NCBI GenBank assembly: GCA_036562565.1
Contig: DATCJY010000010.1
Coordinates: 1 to 11,546 of the forward strand
DNA length: 11,546 nt
Direction of reading: 5' to 3'
Source of the DNA: DATCJY01 sp036562565
Lineage (GTDB): Bacteria > Bacteroidota > Bacteroidia > Flavobacteriales_D > Sanyastnellaceae
Shown here one piece after another: positions 5,728 to 11,546 of the stretch; position 1 is the first letter of the stretch, and every line of letters begins with the position of its first letter. The notes beneath the pieces are model-generated. The model was not told where the DNA came from, did not search any database, and was given only the letters and a program-made list of their open reading frames with translations. Position numbers and translations under genes: made by a program.

Positions 5728-7164
5728 ATGGCGCAACTGGTATACGCGAAGAATCCATTATTGAACATCTCCGGCATCACCTTGTTTTATGAGGATGAAA
5801 CCGCTAAGCTCAGCGAGCTGGATAAGCAACAAACCTCCTACGTGAAAAAAGAAATTGAGCACGGCAACAAACTCATCTGCATGCAGGAGCTCGGCACTTA
5901 CCACTTCTATGTAGCCATCAAGAAAGAAGCGGTCAATGCCGAAATGTTGGAAAACGTGCGTTGTACCGGAGTGCGCATTCTTCAGTCGCTCAATGCAGCC
6001 AGAAACAAAGCCGTGTGCATCACCAACGAAACCCAAGAAGGCGCCTTGAGCCTCGCTTTGGCTGAGGGAATGGCGTTGGCCAACTACCAATTCCTCAAAT
6101 ACTTCAAAGACAAAAAAGAAAAAGAGAACAGCCTCAAGACCATCCACATTGCCGATAAAAACACCACGGCCAAAGCGGTAGATGAATTGCAGCATGTGAT
6201 TGAGGCTACGTGCATCGCGCGCACGCTCGTGAATGAACCTTACTCTTATCTCAACGCAGTACAGTTTGCAAAGGAGATAACCAAGCTGGGCAAGGATGCA
6301 GGCTTCAGCGTGAAGGTGATGAACAAGAAAGAAATCGAAGCCAAGAAAATGGGCGGCTTGCTCGCTGTGAATGCGGGCAGCGTGGACGCTCCTACTTTCA
6401 CCATCATGGAATACAAGCCTGAGAAGGCGAAAAACAAAAAGCCACTTGTGTTGGTGGGAAAAGGTGTTGTGTTTGACACCGGTGGCTTGAGCTTGAAACC
6501 GACTCCGGGCAGCATGGATGAAATGAAATGCGACATGGCCGGTGCTGCGGCTGTAGTAGGCGCCATGCATGCCATCGCTACCAGCAAATTGCCGGTGCAT
6601 GTAGTGGGCCTGGTGCCTGCCACTGACAACCGCCCGGGTGGCAATGCTGTTGCTCCGCAAGACATCATCACCATGATGGACGGCACCACAGTAGAAGTGG
6701 TAAACACCGATGCCGAAGGGCGTCTCATCTTGGCCGATGCATTGGTCTACGCACGCAACTACAAGCCGGAGTTGTGCATCGACTTGGCAACGCTCACCGG
6801 TGCTGCGATGCGCGCAGTGGGCAATTATGCCAGCGCCATCATGGGTACGGCTGAGCAGCCCATTTTGGACCGCCTTGCCGAAAGCGGCATGAGAGTCTAT
6901 GAGCGCACTGTCCAATTCCCCCTCTGGAAAGAATATGGCGATGAACTCAAGAGCCAAGTGGCCGACCTCAAAAACCTCGGTGCCGCCAATGCAGGACACA
7001 TCAGTGCCGGCAAATTCCTCGAACACTTCACCGCCTATCCGTGGATACACATCGACATAGCAGGACCTGCTTACTCCAACAGCGCTAATCAATACCGCAC
7101 CAGCGGTGGCAGCGGTGTGGGTGTGCGCCTGTTGTTCGATTTCATCCGCAACAACTACGCATAA
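5728..7164 (+). CDS. pepA: Leucyl aminopeptidase (peptidase family M17)
   Basis: This cytosolic metallo-aminopeptidase removes N-terminal residues, classically leucine, in peptide turnover; M17 enzymes are normally hexameric with two metal ions per active site. The 478-residue length fits the family. The family signature NTDAEGRL is at 326-333. By comparison with E. coli PepA, metal ligands are K245, D250, D269, D328 and E330, and the catalytic pair is K257 and R332, all present in VGKGVVFDTGGLSLKP, DEMKCDMAG and the signature. The N-terminal ~160 residues are the more variable regulatory domain, as is usual. ATG 5728 is the first start after the intergenic palindrome. The gene appears monocistronic: a candidate promoter lies at 5691 and a strong hairpin terminator follows at 7186-7258. 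Some E. coli-type PepA proteins also bind DNA; nothing here shows that. Confidence 0.97.
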   Translation: MAQLVYAKNPLLNISGITLFYEDETAKLSELDKQQTSYVKKEIEHGNKLICMQELGTYHFYVAIKKEAVNAEMLENVRCTGVRILQSLNAARNKAVCITNETQEGALSLALAEGMALANYQFLKYFKDKKEKENSLKTIHIADKNTTAKAVDELQHVIEATCIARTLVNEPYSYLNAVQFAKEITKLGKDAGFSVKVMNKKEIEAKKMGGLLAVNAGSVDAPTFTIMEYKPEKAKNKKPLVLVGKGVVFDTGGLSLKPTPGSMDEMKCDMAGAAAVVGAMHAIATSKLPVHVVGLVPATDNRPGGNAVAPQDIITMMDGTTVEVVNTDAEGRLILADALVYARNYKPELCIDLATLTGAAMRAVGNYASAIMGTAEQPILDRLAESGMRVYERTVQFPLWKEYGDELKSQVADLKNLGAANAGHISAGKFLEHFTAYPWIHIDIAGPAYSNSANQYRTSGGSGVGVRLLFDFIRNNYA

Positions 7165-7185
7165 CGATTCCCCTTCAAATTAACC

Positions 7186-7258
7186 GAGGCACTTCGTTTC
7201 CTTGCAGTCATTATTTTTTTTTGATGACTAGTCCGGAAACTAAGTGCCTCTCTTTTTT
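7186..7258 (+). terminator. Long composite hairpin terminator after pepA
   Basis: GAGGCACTTCGTTTCC (7186-7201) pairs with GGAAACTAAGTGCCTC (7235-7250) with one mismatch. Inside it AGTCAT (7206-7211) pairs with ATGACT (7224-7229) around a T-rich loop. Six T residues (7253-7258) follow the outer stem. It starts 22 bases after the pepA stop and would end that transcript before pdxA. Confidence 0.85.
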
Positions 7259-7268
7259 GCAATCCCCG

Positions 7269-7276
7269 TAATTTTA
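7269..7276 (+). promoter_or_regulatory. Possible pdxA -7 promoter element
   Basis: TAATTTTA differs at one position from the Bacteroidota -7 consensus TAnnTTTG and lies between the pepA terminator and the pdxA start at 7314. It is bracketed by CCCG and CGGG, which could form a weak hairpin. No convincing -33 box is seen. Confidence 0.35.
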
Positions 7277-7313
7277 CGCGGGCTAAAAAACAACAATCTG
7301 TCCACGACATTTT

Positions 7314-8387
7314 ATGAGTGATCAACGATTAAGGGTAGCCATCACCAGTGGCGACCCCAATGGAATAGGACTCGAAACCATCATCAAAGTTTTCAGCAAT
7401 CCGATGATGGCAGAGATGTGCACACCGGTCATTTATGCACATCCGGAAGCCATCAAGGCGCATCGCAAAATTTCCGGTTCGGAGGATTTTCAATACAACA
7501 CCGTGGCAAGTGCCGACCAAGCATTGGCCAAAAAAGTGAACCTTGTAAACATCTGGCCTGACTTCAAAGGCCCAATTGAATTTGGCAAGCCTACCAAGGA
7601 TGCCGGCCTCTTTGCATTTAAAAGCCTTGAAGCTGCCGTCAATGACCTCGCGGCCAACAAAGTGGATGTCTTGGTCACCGCACCCATCAACAAGGACACC
7701 ATTCAAAACAAAGACTTCAACTTCCCGGGACACACTGAATACCTCGCCAAGTTTGCAGGTACCGACAAAGTGCTCATGTTCCTGGTGAGCGATTTCCTCA
7801 AAGTGGGCATCGTGACAGGGCATGTGCCTTTGAAAGACGTGGCAAAGCACATCTCGAAAGAGCGCATCATCGAAAAACTCGAGATGATGCACGAGAGCTT
7901 GCTCAAAGATTTCGGGATACCCAGTCCGCGCATTGCCGTGCTAGGGCTTAACCCGCATGCGGGCGACAACGGCTTACTCGGCTCGGAAGAAAAAGACATC
8001 ATCATACCGGCCGTGCGCGAGGCGTTTGATAAAGGAATGTTTGTGTACGGTCCTTATGGCGCTGACGGCTTCTTCGGTAGCGGCACCTATAAGCAGTTTG
8101 ATGCCGTGCTGGCAATGTATCATGACCAAGGATTGGCTCCGTTCAAAGCATTGGCATTTGACCAAGGAGTGAACTTCACTGCGGGATTGCCCGTGGTGCG
8201 TACCTCTCCTGACCACGGCACCAGCTACGACATTGCAGGTAAAGGCCTTGCCGATGAATCATCGCTGCGTGCCGCTATTTATACCGCATGCGATATCTTC
8301 CGCAAGCGCAAGGAATACCGCGAGTATGCTTCCAACCCGCTCAAGAAACAAGAAGTGCGCGACAACCGCGATGACCGTCACGAATAA
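7314..8387 (+). CDS. pdxA: 4-hydroxythreonine-4-phosphate dehydrogenase
   Basis: PdxA oxidises 4-phospho-hydroxy-L-threonine with NAD; the product decarboxylates to 3-amino-2-oxopropyl phosphate, which PdxJ uses to make pyridoxine 5'-phosphate in the DXP-dependent vitamin B6 route. It is a cytosolic homodimer. The 357 residues show the family landmarks: GDPNGIG (13-19), TAPINK (122-127), FPGHTEYLA (137-145, substrate His140-Thr141), NPHAGDNG (213-220), and YHDQGLAPFK followed by HGTSYDIAGKG. Putative metal-binding histidines H170, H215 and H270 have exactly the 45- and 55-residue spacing of E. coli H166, H211 and H266. The charged tail after about 340 is slightly extended. ATG 7314 gives the usual N-terminus (RVAITSGDPNGIG). 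rlmH starts 6 bases after the stop, so the two are likely co-transcribed from a promoter after the pepA terminator. Confidence 0.97.
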   Translation: MSDQRLRVAITSGDPNGIGLETIIKVFSNPMMAEMCTPVIYAHPEAIKAHRKISGSEDFQYNTVASADQALAKKVNLVNIWPDFKGPIEFGKPTKDAGLFAFKSLEAAVNDLAANKVDVLVTAPINKDTIQNKDFNFPGHTEYLAKFAGTDKVLMFLVSDFLKVGIVTGHVPLKDVAKHISKERIIEKLEMMHESLLKDFGIPSPRIAVLGLNPHAGDNGLLGSEEKDIIIPAVREAFDKGMFVYGPYGADGFFGSGTYKQFDAVLAMYHDQGLAPFKALAFDQGVNFTAGLPVVRTSPDHGTSYDIAGKGLADESSLRAAIYTACDIFRKRKEYREYASNPLKKQEVRDNRDDRHE

Positions 8388-8393
8388 TCGCGT

Positions 8394-8864
8394 ATGAAAA
8401 TTCGCGTGCTCTCCATTGGCAAAACTTCCACTCCTTTCATCAAGGAAGGCGTTGCGTTTTACCTGAAGCGCCTCGAACACTACTGCCGCCTAGAGTATGT
8501 GGAGCTGCCTGATGTGCCGCAAAAAGGCCTCACCACCGCAGCAGGCAAAATCAAGGAAGCCGAACTCATCCTCAAAAACCTCAAACCCGAGGATGTGCTG
8601 GTGTTGCTGGATGAAAAAGGAACCGAATACACCTCGCGCGGATTTGCCAATTTCTTACAGAAAAAAATGAATGCCGGCACCCGCTCACTCGTGTTCGTAG
8701 TGGGCGGTGCCTTTGGCTTCTCCAAAGAACTCTATGCAAAAGCCGACAATACCTTGTCGTTCTCACAGATGACTTTTCCGCATGAACTCATTCGCCTGTT
8801 TGTCGCGGAGCAATTGTACCGCGCACATACCATCCTCAAAGGCGAAAACTACCACCACGATTAA
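8394..8864 (+). CDS. rlmH: 23S rRNA (pseudouridine(1915)-N3)-methyltransferase
   Basis: RlmH is a small SPOUT-class methyltransferase that uses S-adenosylmethionine to methylate N3 of pseudouridine 1915 in helix 69 of 23S rRNA, acting on assembled 70S ribosomes as a dimer. The 156-residue length is typical. Visible landmarks are the start MKIRVLSIGKT, VLLDEKGTEYTSRGFA (70-85), the SAM-binding loop FVVGGAFGFS (101-110), and the C-terminal knot segment FPHELIRLFVAEQLYRAHTI (128-147) ending in the conserved YHH (153-155). The family can be recognised on these motifs alone. It follows pdxA by 6 bases with no terminator between, so translation may be coupled. Downstream lies a stretch of nested hairpins (8874-8997) that probably ends the transcript. 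Confidence 0.97.
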   Translation: MKIRVLSIGKTSTPFIKEGVAFYLKRLEHYCRLEYVELPDVPQKGLTTAAGKIKEAELILKNLKPEDVLVLLDEKGTEYTSRGFANFLQKKMNAGTRSLVFVVGGAFGFSKELYAKADNTLSFSQMTFPHELIRLFVAEQLYRAHTILKGENYHHD

Positions 8865-8873
8865 TCACCGTTT

Positions 8874-8940
8874 GCACAAAGTATCCGCACATCATTTTTT
8901 TTTAAAGCAAGAAGTGATGCGGAACAAGCTGTGCCTTTTT
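8874..8940 (+). terminator. Terminator-like hairpin after rlmH
   Basis: GCACA (8874-8878) can pair with TGTGC (8930-8934). Within it CCGCA-TCA (8885-8894, two-base bulge) pairs with TGATGCGG (8915-8922) around an A/T-rich loop, and T5 follows at 8936-8940. It begins 10 bases after the rlmH stop. Imperfect stems make this a moderate call. Confidence 0.45.
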
Positions 8941-8997
8941 CCGGAGGGAAAAATCCCCGGTCGTTGCAAAAAGGAAGACACCGAAAACGGCTTTTTT
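8931..8997 (+). other. Nested hairpins, second terminator-like structure
   Basis: CCTTTTT (8934-8940) can pair with AAAAAGG (8968-8974), enclosing a GC-rich hairpin formed by CCGGAGGG (8941-8948) and CCCCGG (8955-8960) with one bulged A. GTG/CAC flanks can extend the outer stem. It overlaps the T-run of the preceding hairpin, so the two are alternatives. A short CCG-AAAA-CGG stem (8981-8990) with T6 (8992-8997) follows. The open frame crossing this stretch (8782-9021) starts inside rlmH and does not look like a protein. Confidence 0.35.
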
Positions 8998-9095
8998 CAA
9001 ATCTCCAAATCTATTTTTTAACATTTTTCAGTGACACATCACACTGTTTCTCACCTCATTACCAATTAGGACTTTACTTTCCTGTTTAAAAACAT

Positions 9096-9103
9096 TACAT
9101 TCG
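9096..9103 (+). promoter_or_regulatory. Possible queA -7 promoter element
   Basis: TACATTCG differs at one position from TAnnTTTG and lies 38 bases before ATG 9142, in an AT-rich leader following the rlmH hairpins. The -33 region (around 9072-9080, ACTTTACTTT) is only suggestive. Confidence 0.35.
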
Positions 9104-9141
9104 CACTCCAATTTTTAAACCATAGAGCTTTGATATCTACA

Positions 9142-10194
9142 ATGAAACTGGGTCAGTTCCGCTACAAGTTACCGGAAGAGCTTATTGCTCAAGAACCCGC
9201 AAGACATAGAGATGAGAGTCGCCTCATGGTCGTTCATAAACGAACCGGACAAATTGAACACCGCACGTTCAAGGATATCTTGGACTACTTCGATGAAGGC
9301 GATGTTTTTGTAAACAACAACACCCAAGTCTTTCCTGCTCGGATGTACGGTAACAAGGAAAAGACCGGCAGCATGATTGAGGTCTTCCTCCTGCGCGAGC
9401 TCAATGCACAAAGTTTGCTTTGGGACACCGTTGTAGATCCGGCTCGAAAAATCAGGATTGGTAACAAACTCTATTTTGGCGAGAACGATGAATTGGTAGC
9501 TGAAGTCATTGACAATACCACTTCACGCGGCCGCACACTGCGCTTCCTCTATGACGGCAGTCACGAGGATTTCAAAGCTTTGATATACAAACTTGGTGAA
9601 ACACCGATTCCAAAATACATCAAGCGCCCGGTAAAACCGGAAGATGCCGAGTGGTTCCAAACCATCTTCGCCAAGCACGAAGGTTCCGTGGCCGCACCTA
9701 CTGCAGGTTTGCACTTCAGCCGCGAACTGCTCAAGCGCTGCGAAATCAAAGGCGTGAACATGGCCGAGCTGACTTTGCACATTGGACTAGGCACCTTCCG
9801 CCAAGTGGAAGTAGAAGACCTCACCAAGCATAAGATGGACAGCGAGCAATGCATCATTCCTGCTGAAACCGCTGAGATTGTAAACAAGGCATTGACTACA
9901 GGTCACAGAGTGTGTGCCGTGGGCAACACCGTGTTGCGCGCGTTGGAAAGCAGCGTGAGCACCGAGCGCCTGCTGAAGCCGTATGACGGTTGGGTGAGCA
10001 AGTTCATCTATCCGCCTTATGAATTCCAAATTGCTGATAGCCTCGTGACGAATTTCCACTTGCCTGAGAGCGCATTGCTGATGTGTATCACCGCATACGG
10101 TGGTTACGACCTCATCATGCACGCGTACAACGAAGCAATCAAGAACAAATACCGCTTCTGGGCCTATGGTGATGCCATGTTGATTTTGACATAA
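9142..10194 (+). CDS. queA: S-adenosylmethionine:tRNA ribosyltransferase-isomerase
   Basis: QueA transfers and isomerises the ribosyl group of S-adenosylmethionine onto preQ1-modified tRNA (position 34 of Asp, Asn, His and Tyr tRNAs) to give epoxyqueuosine, the penultimate step of queuosine synthesis. From ATG 9142 it is 350 residues, the normal size; this start is preferred over TTG 9130 because MKLGQFRYKLPEELIAQEPA aligns with the usual family N-terminus. Family landmarks: DVFVNNNTQVFPAR (54-67), EGSVAAPTAGLHFS (180-193), LHIGLGTFRQV (212-222), AVGNTVLRALES (259-270), FIYPPYEFQIADSLVTNFHL (288-307) and YRFWAYGDAMLI (337-348). It stands alone between the hairpin region after rlmH and a strong terminator at 10216-10252. 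No other queuosine gene or preQ1 riboswitch is visible in the window. Confidence 0.97.
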   Translation: MKLGQFRYKLPEELIAQEPARHRDESRLMVVHKRTGQIEHRTFKDILDYFDEGDVFVNNNTQVFPARMYGNKEKTGSMIEVFLLRELNAQSLLWDTVVDPARKIRIGNKLYFGENDELVAEVIDNTTSRGRTLRFLYDGSHEDFKALIYKLGETPIPKYIKRPVKPEDAEWFQTIFAKHEGSVAAPTAGLHFSRELLKRCEIKGVNMAELTLHIGLGTFRQVEVEDLTKHKMDSEQCIIPAETAEIVNKALTTGHRVCAVGNTVLRALESSVSTERLLKPYDGWVSKFIYPPYEFQIADSLVTNFHLPESALLMCITAYGGYDLIMHAYNEAIKNKYRFWAYGDAMLILT

Positions 10195-10215
10195 GCAATC
10201 TTCATAAATAAAATG

Positions 10216-10252
10216 AAAACCCTATCGGATAATTCACCGATAGGGTTTTTTT
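10216..10252 (+). terminator. Intrinsic terminator after queA
   Basis: A perfect 13-bp stem, AAAACCCTATCGG (10216-10228) with CCGATAGGGTTTT (10237-10249), loop ATAATTCA, runs into a T tract to 10252. It starts 21 bases after the queA stop. Confidence 0.92.
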
Positions 10253-10276
10253 GTAGGTATCAAAATCCCAAGCTCC

Positions 10277-10672
10277 ATGATGCGCTTTGCACTCATCACT
10301 CTGATGCTGCTGACGCTGTGCGCAACCACAGCTCACAGCCAGCGCTTGCTCAACCGCGAGTCCGCAGTGGGGCGCATCCTCTTCAAGGAAACCGAAGAGG
10401 GCCAAAAACAATTGCGCGACATCTTCCGCAACGGTGCTGCCTCAACGGCAGAGAATCCGCGCCTCGTAGCCATCTGCCTCAACATCGCCCTCGGACTCTT
10501 TGGCGTTCACCGCATGTACCTCGGTACCGAACTCTATGTGCCCATCGCCTACACCTTCACCATCGGTGGCGGCTGCGTGCTCTGGATTGCGGATTTGGTA
10601 CTGCTCATCTGCACCAAAGACATCTCGCCCTTCTTCAACAACCCGCACATGTTCATGTGGACCGGGGATTGA
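10277..10672 (+). CDS. TM2-domain membrane protein with signal-peptide-like N-terminus
   Basis: This encodes 131 residues from ATG 10277 (an adjacent ATG at 10280 is equally possible). Residues 1-21 (MMRFALITLMLLTLCATTAHS) look like a cleavable Sec signal. A polar stretch (22-60) follows, then a TM2 domain at about 61-113: helix 1 LVAICLNIALGLFGVH, the conserved turn GVHRMYLG (76-83), and helix 2 YTFTIGGGCVLWIADLVLLI with the usual Asp (D106). A short tail ends MFMWTGD. TM2 proteins are inner-membrane proteins of mostly unknown role. In many Bacteroidota this layout (signal, short linker, TM2) recurs, but I can give no specific function. The gene lies just past the queA terminator, so it has its own transcription start; nothing follows it on the same strand in this window. 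Confidence 0.85.
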   Translation: MMRFALITLMLLTLCATTAHSQRLLNRESAVGRILFKETEEGQKQLRDIFRNGAASTAENPRLVAICLNIALGLFGVHRMYLGTELYVPIAYTFTIGGGCVLWIADLVLLICTKDISPFFNNPHMFMWTGD

Positions 10673-10806
10673 TGACAATCGCCTTCAGCGTCTTGAGTTG
10701 TATGCTGAGCGCTTTTAGTTCAAAAGACATTTACCGCGTGACTTTTCTTCAGCTCATCGCTTACTCATGGGCCAATGCTTCCTGATGCGACCTCTGCGAT
10801 GGTCAT

Positions 10807-10845
10807 TAAAAAAACAAAGGAGGCCTTCGCTACGCGAAGGCCTCC
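10807..10845 (-). terminator. Intrinsic terminator of the minus-strand T9SS gene
   Basis: GGAGGCCTTCGC (10819-10830) and GCGAAGGCCTCC (10834-10845) form a perfect 12-bp stem with a TAC loop. The A-run at 10808-10814 is a T tract when read on the minus strand, so the hairpin ends transcripts coming from the gene stopping at 10880. It may also serve as the stop for the TM2 gene from the other side, but it lacks a T run in that direction. Confidence 0.85.
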
Positions 10846-10879
10846 CCAAGTAATCTTATAAGGCTATAATCCCAAATTA

Positions 10880-11546
10880 TTATTTGGTCACCACCATGCG
10901 TAGTGTCTTCACTTCTTCTCCGGCACGCATCTCTACCATGTAGATACCTTGTGCCAGCGATTGATTGAAGTTCACCATTGTGTTGAGTGAGCCATCAACA
11001 CTGTAGCGGTTGGTGTACACTTCACGACCCATGCTGTCCAGCACTCGAACATACACCTCGTTGCTTGTGATACCGGTGATGTTAAGGTTCACCAAGTCTC
11101 CGTTGTTCGGGTTCGGATAGATGTTCGCTTCCATGTGATCACCCCATGCGCTCACTCCTTTGGAAGGGGATACATTCGGCTCTAGCGACATGCCGGATGA
11201 AGTGGCTGTGTTGCGCACCGCTATCACATAGGCAGGTCCGTATTCTCCTTCATAACCGCTGAAGCGTGGACGCACGCGTACCAACCAGTAGCCCACAGCC
11301 GGATAGCTGGAAGTCGGAAACTCGTTGAACGCATAGTTCAGGCTGATGCTGGGTGAAGTGGAGGTCACCGTTTTGGTGAACGTTTGATCATAACGTGGGT
11401 TTGCTCCCGAACAATTATCTACCGGTGTGAACTCAAAGCGGAAACTACCGAAGTTACAGTTAGCTCCTGACAAGTAACCTCCGGTGAGCACTGCTGTTCG
11501 GTTCAACGTGGTGCTGGTGCAACGTTGGTTGGACTTCACCTCTATC
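10880..11546 (-). CDS. C-terminal part of a secreted T9SS type A sorting protein (5' end outside window)
   Basis: The frame is open on the minus strand from the window edge to TAA at 10882-10880, so the start lies beyond 11546; GTG 11539 is only an internal codon. About 222 residues are visible. The first part (about 1-115, with VKSNQRCTSTTLNRTAV, FRFEFTPVDNC, YWLVRVRPRF and YGPAYVIAV) matches in pattern a beta-sandwich repeat common in Bacteroidota surface proteins, where VKS/L..CGTTL opens the unit and YGPAC closes it. It is followed by a linker and a T9SS type A sorting domain (about 138-222: ANIYPNPNNGDLVNLNI, YVRVLDSMGREVY, LAQGIYMVEM, TLRMVVTK). The protein is therefore exported and secreted or surface-attached via T9SS. 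The upstream domains that would define its activity are not in the window. Confidence 0.9.
   Translation of the reverse strand, partial: IEVKSNQRCTSTTLNRTAVLTGGYLSGANCNFGSFRFEFTPVDNCSGANPRYDQTFTKTVTSTSPSISLNYAFNEFPTSSYPAVGYWLVRVRPRFSGYEGEYGPAYVIAVRNTATSSGMSLEPNVSPSKGVSAWGDHMEANIYPNPNNGDLVNLNITGITSNEVYVRVLDSMGREVYTNRYSVDGSLNTMVNFNQSLAQGIYMVEMRAGEEVKTLRMVVTK

Noticed and set aside
5758..7092. 444-codon open frame antisense to pepA
   Set aside because: It lies wholly inside a gene with all M17 catalytic residues; its His/Phe-rich composition is a by-product of the sense codon bias.
8782..9021. 79-codon frame overlapping the rlmH end and the intergenic hairpins
   Set aside because: Starts inside rlmH in another frame, and its tail is low-complexity translation of hairpin and T-run sequence.
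9000..9141. preQ1 riboswitch upstream of queA
   Set aside because: No compact H-type pseudoknot with the A-rich tail and no C-rich loop was recognisable, and queA is not a usual preQ1-riboswitch gene.
10213..10785. 190-codon frame overlapping the TM2 gene
   Set aside because: It begins inside the queA terminator and reads His/Arg-rich nonsense across a gene with a clear TM2 motif.

Overview
The window looks like a chromosomal segment of a Bacteroidota bacterium (Flavobacteriia/Saprospiria-like; genus not determinable from sequence alone). Three separate genes encode secreted proteins ending in a type IX secretion system (T9SS) type A sorting domain, a system confined to this phylum. Candidate promoters fit the Bacteroidota -7 element TAnnTTTG, and starts lack strong Shine-Dalgarno sequences.

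Layout. (1) 1-99 is the 3' end of a gene whose product ends in QLSLF, a consensus beta-clamp-binding peptide. (2) 218-1747 reads as one PKD-domain T9SS cargo protein cut by a single in-frame TAA at 686-688. (3) A hairpin terminator at 1773-1801 separates it from the convergent 693-codon glycine-rich T9SS protein (1832-3913, minus). (4) 3914-5560 is visibly AT-rich and holds two unrecognised genes in tandem (4226-4948 and 4967-5506), followed by a ~110-bp imperfect palindrome (5565-5674). This looks like a transferred accessory cassette. (5) 5728-10194 is conserved housekeeping sequence: leucyl aminopeptidase (pepA), a terminator, pdxA and rlmH in a tight pair, a structured intergenic stretch, then queA and its terminator. 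(6) 10277-10672 is a small exported-looking TM2-domain protein. (7) 10880-11546 (minus) is the C-terminal part of a third T9SS cargo protein, running off the window.

How the genes relate. The housekeeping genes act in peptide turnover (PepA), pyridoxal phosphate synthesis (PdxA), 23S rRNA modification (RlmH) and queuosine tRNA modification (QueA). They share no single pathway; only pdxA-rlmH looks co-transcribed. The T9SS cargo genes are separate units that would depend on a secretion machine encoded elsewhere.

The most unusual part is the AT-rich two-gene cassette. Its first protein has a polar N-terminal part with an NPYDEAGSQHN motif and a Gly/Ala-rich hydrophobic C-terminus with glycine-zipper spacing. 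Its second has a signal peptide and no recognisable domain. With the palindrome directly downstream, this is the best candidate for an undescribed accessory system, but its function cannot be read from the sequence.
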